Origin: Beroe ovata | Taxonomy: Eukaryota > Ctenophora > Nuda > Beroida > Beroidae | Assembly: GCA_946803715.1 (NCBI GenBank) | Contig: CAMPET010000276.1 | Span: forward strand, 39,654 to 81,166 | Direction: 5' to 3' | Length of the DNA stretch: 41,513 bases | Shown here: in pieces, positions 35,347 to 41,513 of the stretch | Position numbering within the stretch: the first letter of the stretch is position 1 | Layout: every line of letters starts with the position of its first letter | Position numbers and translations under genes: made by a program | Notes under the pieces: generated by a model | Databases searched by the model: none | What the model was told of the DNA's origin: nothing | Seen by the model: only the letters and a program-made list of their open reading frames with translations

Positions 35347-37803
35347 TTTTCACCCAACGTTTCTTTGAATTTAGAGAAAATATCTTCTCTCATTGTTGGA
35401 AGATACATAGAGCTCAATCTGATCGGAAATTTGTGAACATAGTGTAGAAACTTTGAAACTGGGTTTTTCTGAGTTCTGCTCAAGAAACAGCTAACGAGGA
35501 AGAGAGGGCTGGCGCTATCCCCCCATGATTGAATACTGTCACCAAACATTATGTTTTTCTCTGAAACGGCCCTTGTATTGTTGTGATCACGTATTCGCCG
35601 GAGTCTAATTTCTTAGATAAAATCATCTGTTACCATACTGGAGATGGAGATTCTCCATTGGGAAAGTGTCGTTCAAATTGACTGAAAAGCACAACAAATT
35701 TGTAACCAACCTAAATTTCTGAGGATTGTTGTTTGTTCGTAATCGAGAGTGCATGAGTCATTACAAATTGGATCCACTTCTGTCCCTGATTCCAGAACAG
35801 TCCTCACATGAAAATATGCCAACATAAACTCAATAGGAGGCAAATAGCTTGGTTTGCCATATGTCATTACAGCCAGCCTGAAAGTATTTTCATAATAATA
35901 ATATGAAGGTGATTGAATGTTTTCACACAGATTATGAGCTACAACCAAATCACTCACTTTGTATCAGTATAACTGGTTCCCAGAAGCTTGAAATAATCAG
36001 GAAAGATAACTGAAGGTGCTAAATCTATTCCGGTGAAAAGCCAATGAGCTTTATCTTTCATTGTGTCCAAAACTGATAACCCCAACTTATTGCACAGTGA
36101 TCTTAGGTACAACAATCTTTGATGTTTAGATTTCAAGACCTTTTGGAGTTTCAAAGGATTGCCTGATGATACAGTAAGAAAGATATCGTTTGGAATATCT
36201 TCAATAGTATGTTTCATGTATATTTCATTAATTATCCTATGAAATGAATGCTTTTCACTATCTTTAACTTGAGCAACTTTCTCAGAAGAGCCCATTGCTT
36301 CAAGGATCTTCCCCAATTGTACAGTGTCTAGTTCATTACAGGCAATAAGAAGACACTGGGAAAAGTAAGCATGAATATCATGTCTTTGAAGATTCTGATT
36401 AGCAAAATCTTTGAGCCATAGCATTTCTTCCAAGTTTTCACATGCGAATGAAAATAGAACAGATAACAACTTTTGGAACAGGGGGTATTCTTTGGCAGTG
36501 ATATCCAGAAGTGAGAAGGTGAAAGAAGCCAACTTCCTGAAATCATTTTTGAAATTGGCAAGATATTGGTAGGATGATTTTGCACCTACCATTTCAAAGG
36601 GTCCAAATGAACTGCAATGAAACTGGTTTGGTGAACCCTCTAGATTATTGTTAGTATTTCTAGAAGTGGGACTTACTATTATATTGAAATTGAAATGAAT
36701 ATATTCATAAAGATGGGTATCCCTTTTTGTATCTCTTTTCATGAGCTGATAATCTTTTGTGGATTGTGAATCAAAAAGAATTTGCATCAATGCATTGAGA
36801 CCAAGGCTATCCCCAAGTTGAACATTAGCCTGTTTGAAAATGCTGCGGAGTATTCTTGCTCTGATCATAAATTTAGACATATCCAAATCTTTGAAAGAAT
36901 GTGAACATTTTGAAACTAGATTACTGAACCATGTTGGATACCCACTGAAAACCACCAAATCTGCAATAAAATGAGTGATGACAGCCAAATCTGACTTATC
37001 CCAGAGCTTTCCCAAAAGTTTAGATTGAAAAATCATGCCTTTCCCTGAAGTTACTTAAGGTATTGAAATGGTTTGATGGTTCAATTACATTTCATACACT
37101 CACTTCATTTCATACACTTACATTTCATACACTCACTCACTCACTCACTGAAATACAATTTCATTTACCTACTGACCTGAGATATAGATGTACTGATTCA
37201 GGTACAAGAAAATATGATGGGCAAATGGAAGAGAGTACTCAGTACCAACAAATTTTCTGGGAGCATATGTCTCTGAGAATACTTTAAAAGCACTCATCCA
37301 TATTTCAGGGAATTTGTGAGAGCTGCTTAGAGTATTGCCAATGTTGAAATCAGAAAATGTTTCCTCAATAACCTTTTTAGATGTAGAGCTCACTCTTGTA
37401 ATGTCTTTATCAGATATTTTATCCAACTCTTTCTTGAATCTAGTTTGGATTTGACAACAAAATTTAGGGGAGCTAAACATGTAAGATAAACATTCCATAT
37501 GAAGTCCTAGATATTCAGAAAAATGCTGAACAACATCCAGATCAGTCAGGAGAAGTTTCCAGTACATAATGTCCCCAATTTCACCACATAAATTTCTGTT
37601 ATTAAGAATGCAGCTTTGAATAATATTCACAAGAGAAGTTGGGTCCTCATCAGTAGAGGGAAATTTGATTTGGAAATGTACTTCATCAAATGAACATGAT
37701 CCATTCCTGAGACCTTTCAAAGAAACTTTGGGCATCTCATATCCAGTGCCAAGCTCAAGCTTTCTTCTCTTCAATAACAGTTGAACTGATAATTGATTCA
37801 AAA
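35347..37803 (-). CDS. RNF213-like protein, upstream fragment (third piece)
   Basis: Exons in coding order are about 37803-37177, 37044-35958, 35877-35711 and 35560-35347; the piece then stops at the N at 35326, inside an intron. The first exon is longer than in the left copy and shows the sequence that the NMD3 fragment replaced there. Its extra ~125 residues are helical-looking (for example YWKLLLTDLDVVQHFSEYLG) with no recognised motif. The acceptor near 37803 (CATATGACAG) is a guess; ATTATCAG slightly downstream is an alternative. The intron 37045-37176 carries a short TTTCATACACT(CACT)n repeat that differs in length from the left copy. Confidence 0.7.
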
Positions 37804-37905
37804 CTGTCATATGTAAATATAGGTATTAAAGTTTTGGGTCAGTATCCTAAGTCATTAAGTCAAACATAGTTCAAACTTTGTCTATCGATGATCAATGATA
37901 TTCCT

Positions 37906-38165
37906 TGTAGGATAACTCCCTACCCTCGCAGGCGGGATTTTATCCCTGGCAAAGATGAATAATTATCAGGGGGCTGGCAAGCCCCCCGCGGCATTTGTAG
38001 GGAATGTTGACCGTGCGAGCAAAAAGGGCCCGAAGGGCCCTTTTTGCGAGCTCGCTCACCTAGGCGGCCCGAAGGGCCGACTTGGTGAGCTTTGTGCGTT
38101 TATGTAACGCGCGAAAAGCTGCGCGCTTGCCAGACCCTACTATATGTTTTTACGGATTCGCCGAA
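37906..38165. repeat. GC-rich dispersed repeat, related to 7027 and 15420 elements
   Basis: It starts with TTGTAGGAT and CCCTACC...GGCGGGATTTTATCCCTGG, shared with the MITE at 7027. It continues with a segment (37968-38162) that is the inverted counterpart of 15420-15580: GGGCTGGCAAGCCC, TTGACCGTGCGAGCAAAA, the GGCCCGAAGGGCC palindromes and TTGCCAGACCCTAC. This copy has about 40 bp extra, including a second GGCCCGAAGGGCC. It lies next to the broken 5' side of the RNF213-like fragment. Confidence 0.7.
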
Positions 38166-38489
38166 TTTCGACTATCAATAACACCGTTTCTATATATCCG
38201 ATTGTTATGAAACTTTGTTTTCCGTCTATTTGGGCCATGGAGAGGCAGCAACCAAAATTTCAAGTCAATCGAATGAAAAATGGCGATGTTATAGCGACTT
38301 GAAATCGCCGAAATCGAGGGTGTTTGTCGTTTTTAGGGTTACGATTATATATATAGATACATATGACATAGGGAGAGATGATAATTTCATATGAAAAGTG
38401 TACCCTCTTTGAAGGTACATATCTTCTAAAGTAAAGAAGGTACACCAAATGTCGACACAGCGTTGGAAAGAAGAAAGTTCGGGCTTTTC
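38166..38489. other. Unassigned sequence before the N at 38490
   Basis: No gene is recognised. It follows the GC-rich repeat without a clear boundary and might belong to the same element. Confidence 0.35.
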
Positions 38490-38490
38490 N

Positions 38491-39518
38491 ACACGAGCAG
38501 GCGGGCGCGCAATCATTTAAATCAATGAGATTATCAACATGGACATTGGCTATCAGTATCACCGACAGCCAATGATTGACATGGACAACTCATTCTGATT
38601 CACACGAAGAAAAGGGAAGCGATTGAAAAAGGTGGTTTTAATTTCAAATTTATACTGACACGGCACCATCAATATCATTATACTTATGAAATTGGGAATG
38701 AAAGCTGTGCTTGTAGTTCAAGTTGTTCTACTCCAAACAACCACCATAAAAATCGAATATCATATTCATAACGATTGATCATCTGCAATTGATTGATCAT
38801 ATGATTTTATGAAATTCATGTTTAATGTCGTATTTAATAGCTGGTTAAATAACTTAAGCTTTTGCTAAGTTATGCATATAGAATTGCAATGACATGGCAT
38901 ATTGAATCTGATATCGTTATTGTATATGTGTAGCCAGTAAGGAAATAAACCTATGCTAAAAACTAAAAATTTTAAAAATTTTAGACTCTCACTCTGTGAC
39001 TGTCAAAGTTTAACGACGCCTGCGTGTTTCCACTTTGCATGACTACGATGGAATCAGCTTAAGGAATCAAAAACAGATAAGCTAAAAGTAAACAAAAAAG
39101 GTGATTGGGGAGGGAAAAAATTCTATAAAATTAGGTAGTTGAGTGAGAAATAGGATTAGGAGCTCCGATTGATTATAACTCAAAATCGTCAGAGACGATT
39201 AAAACCTCAGCCTATTAGTGATTGAGCTTACTGAATGTTCGGTTTTAACGAAATAGTACTTCAAATTCAACTTGGAACCTAGTTCTAGTGTCACCGTAGT
39301 GACATTCATTGAATAAATTATTGACACCCCAGCTTAAGATTGAATAACTTAACTAATGAAAGACCCCACGGATCAGCTATTTTAGAGTATTCCAGCTACA
39401 CTTGGATATTACAATGACCGTGGACAGCTTGCCCACGTAGTACTGGTACCATGGGGTGGACGGCCTCCAATCATGGCGCGCACTGTTATGTTCCCTGGAG
39501 TTCTCTGATGTTACCCTC
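38491..39518. other. AT-rich spacer, copy of 29128-30155
   Basis: Starts right after the N at 38490, at the same base as the left copy starts after its own N (29128). Non-coding as far as I can see. Confidence 0.5.
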
Positions 39519-40505
39519 TCATTCATTATGCTCCGTCAGACGTTTATCCCGGAGGAGCACTGTACACACCATAGCGTTTCCTGTAGAAAACAGTTAACGA
39601 GGTTACCACAAAGTTACCATTTTTTACCATTTAGTTACCATGGTTACCATATTGATGCCACGATAGTGATCAAAACGAAATGGCGCTGTGATCTCACGTT
39701 ATCATACACACTCTCACTCACCGTATATAGCTGCCATTATGACTACTCCGAGAGAAATTCCGAAGATGATAAGACTCAGTTCTACCTGTAATGATAGGTG
39801 AACTTGGAATCAGGAAAGCTTGAATTATCTTTTTATCCGATTCGATAGCTAACACACGTCTGAATGAGTTTCGAGTTGACGAGATATAAATATAATGGTG
39901 ACACTGTGCATATTTCTAAACGCAAGGAAATATTATGAGTCGATCTAAATAATATGAATGGAAAATCCCATCGGTTTGTTTATGGACCAAAAGCTATTCG
40001 TCTTCGCCCACTCGGCATTCCGATTGCTCGAGGGGGTGCCACACTTTTGGGAGAAAAAGAGCCATTCATTGCGAAGAGATGCCTCAGAAAGTGGCATCTT
40101 TACAAATGGATGGTACAGTTTTACCTGTAACCTGGTTTAAGAGTCTAAAAATTGAACACGGTTAAGCGACGATAATAGACTTACTATTGTATTAGGGCAA
40201 ATAATGTGAGTGTTACGCATGGTTTTTTCTTATCTACAAACAGTGCCTGATGTGGCAGACGACAGTGGCCTGAACTCTGCGCAAAGTTTCAGTAAAGAAC
40301 TTGCAACGGGCTTGTTAACAAAAACTTAATATACTAAAAACATAAGTGAAAGTGTAACAGCAGTAGAATTCGAAACAAAACATGTACTGCAATAATGTTG
40401 TAATGTTGTCTATAGTAAAGTAAGTACCTGATCGTGAGTGCTAGTGTTCCTGTTGTTTGCATTCACCAGGTTAGTTAGAGCTGTCAGAATGAACATCACC
40501 GTCAT
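39519..40505 (-). CDS. Small secreted-then-anchored membrane protein, 113 aa, intact copy
   Basis: I do not recognise this gene as a whole. Exons in coding order are 40505-40428, 40124-40045, 39915-39858, 39785-39722 and 39580-39519, all GT-AG with joining phases, 342 bp including the stop. Exon 1 reads MTVMFILTALTNLVNA then NNRNTS: a signal-peptide-like start with an N-glycosylation site. Exons 2-3 encode about 46 extracellular-looking residues (SVTIIFISRQLETHS). Exon 4 is one transmembrane helix (LIIFGISLGVVIMAAIYG). Exon 5 continues GNAMVCTVLLRDKRLT, the pattern at the end of helix 1 of rhodopsin-family receptors, but a TGA follows six codons later and no second helix is seen. So it is either a one-pass protein or a remnant/truncated isoform of a receptor. 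An out-of-frame ATG precedes the start. The left copy (30156-31165) has a stop in exon 2. Confidence 0.45.
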
Positions 40506-40988
40506 GGCTCATCTTTACATGCCTATACCAGGAGAGAGAGAGTGAATATACTAACATGCTCAATAAGTATCGTGGGAGGATAATTACTTACTTTCTTTTT
40601 CATCAATATGCAAATCCGATCTTACACATTGAAATAAAACAACCACCGTAAAATATCGGCACTCTAAAAAAAGTGATACACTGAATAATGACTAATATTC
40701 AATATTATAGTCAAAAACAATTGAAATTGTTTGGGTTTTGCAGCCACTTTGTACCTCTCCTAAAATAAAGAAATAATGTGATAGGAACTTAGTTCCTCGC
40801 CCGTCGGTGGCGGTGCCATATCGTCGCAAGAACTCACCTCGAATATAGGAACTTTGCCTTCTGGAAGTTTCACAAGTGGCAAGCTCAAATTGATGATGTA
40901 AGGCGTGTATCAGCATGTTTTTTATGATAGAGCTAATGGCAATAACTAATTGATACCCTTCGAGTATAAGGTTATCAGGGCGAGTTTC
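40506..40988. other. Flank between the small membrane gene and GST, right block
   Basis: Matches 31166 to about 31310 at first, then diverges from the left block before the N at 40989. A 74-codon minus-strand frame (40692-40916) has no known features. Confidence 0.4.
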
Positions 40989-40989
40989 N

Positions 40990-41494
40990 CGAGCGCCTTG
41001 ATCTGGTTGAAAAACTCATACGCCATGAAATCAACATATGTCAACTTCTCCCCTAGGACAAATGGTCCGTCCTCTCCAAGGAATTTCTCGAAGAAGGCTA
41101 GCTTAGTTTCGAGACTCTGTAGATAAGCCGGCTTGTTTGCATCAAACTGTTCTCTGGGACTATAACATAGTTTGGCAAACTCCTTGTGATAATCCACCAG
41201 CTCCTGCTCAGCCATCTCCACTCGTACAGTTTCCTTCTCCGACGAGCCAACTAGACCAAACTTCCTACCCAGGTAACGGATTATAGCCACACTCTGCGTT
41301 ACTTTGATATCACCGTCTACCAAATAAGGCAGGTTGGGGAGGTCCAGGCCCATGGTGGCCTTCTCACTGAACCACTTTGTCATCACCGGTTCTGTGAGTT
41401 GCATCCTGTCATCCTCCCACGTCGTCTCGGAGAACCTCAGGATGTAACGGGAGATCTCGCCCAATCCCCGGAGATCCCAGTAGCACAACTTCAT
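40990..41494 (-). CDS. Mu-class-like GST, right copy, 3' end missing
   Basis: Residues 1 to about 168 of the same GST as at 31508-32164, cut by the N at 40989 inside the coding sequence; about 50 C-terminal residues are lost. The ATG is at 41494. It differs from the left copy at few positions (for example Lys for Asn in GDIKVTQS; several silent changes). The sequence left of the N does not resemble the GST 3' part, so this is a contig join and not a natural end. Confidence 0.88.
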
Positions 41495-41513
41495 AGTCAC
41501 TATTGTGGGGGAA

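Larger units (their letters stand above)
33086..41513. repeat. Right member of the large direct duplication
   Basis: Partner of 24961-32180. It consists of four pieces joined at single Ns (35326, 38490, 40989), with the first two pieces overlapping by 1,191 bp. Sequence not shared with the left block: the RNF213-like 5' extension (37425-37803), the GC-rich repeat (37906-38165), 38166-38489 and about 40656-40988. Confidence 0.9.

Overview
This is eukaryotic, almost certainly animal, DNA. Genes are split by many short GT-AG introns, and the gene set includes a BAK-type Bcl-2 protein, a Mu-class glutathione transferase, alpha-tubulin whose first intron directly follows the ATG, and an RNF213-type RZ-finger protein. 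Gene density is high, with same-strand neighbours 180-430 bp apart, many introns of 50-150 bp and abundant small foldback elements. This fits a compact early-branching metazoan such as a sponge, but the organism is inferred, not shown.

Layout. 1-2860 is non-coding repeat: a ~100-bp tandem array, then a duplicated ~510-bp unit with an 18-bp minisatellite. 2868-6207 (+) is a complete six-exon alpha-tubulin gene with an E-box/TATA promoter. 6.7-7.1 kb holds two small inverted-repeat elements, one with a perfect 9-bp target duplication. From 8.3 kb on, every recognised gene is on the minus strand: a BAK-like gene (8309-11093), a RAD51D-like recombinase (11389-12054), an unrecognised small coiled-coil gene (12486-13802), an ASPHD-type Asp/Asn beta-hydroxylase (15824-18377), an ADA2-like adaptor (19626-20645), NMD3 (20900-23519) and the 3' part of an RNF213-like gene (23699-28059).

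The right third (about 25-41.5 kb) is a direct duplication. RNF213-like 3' half, a small five-exon membrane-protein gene and GST appear twice in the same order and orientation with few differences. Almost every join carries a single N, and two contigs share a 1,191-bp overlap on either side of one N. The simplest reading is two haplotypes, or unmerged contigs, laid end to end. The two copies still differ informatively: the small membrane-protein gene is intact in the right copy and has a stop codon in the left copy. In the left copy the RNF213-like gene breaks into a fragment of NMD3 genomic DNA (intron included), followed by a truncated non-LTR reverse transcriptase.

Functionally the window mixes housekeeping genes (tubulin, NMD3 in 60S export, ADA2 in chromatin), DNA repair (RAD51D-like), apoptosis (BAK-like), detoxification (GST) and probable innate immunity or ubiquitin ligation (RNF213-like). 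The most interesting leads are the BAK-like protein, in which both partners of the BH3-groove salt bridge are changed; its stop-free 261-bp minisatellite intron; the RZ finger with C-x-C in place of C-x-x-C; the unrecognised small membrane protein whose last exons look like the first helix of a rhodopsin-family receptor; and the family of small GC-rich foldback elements.
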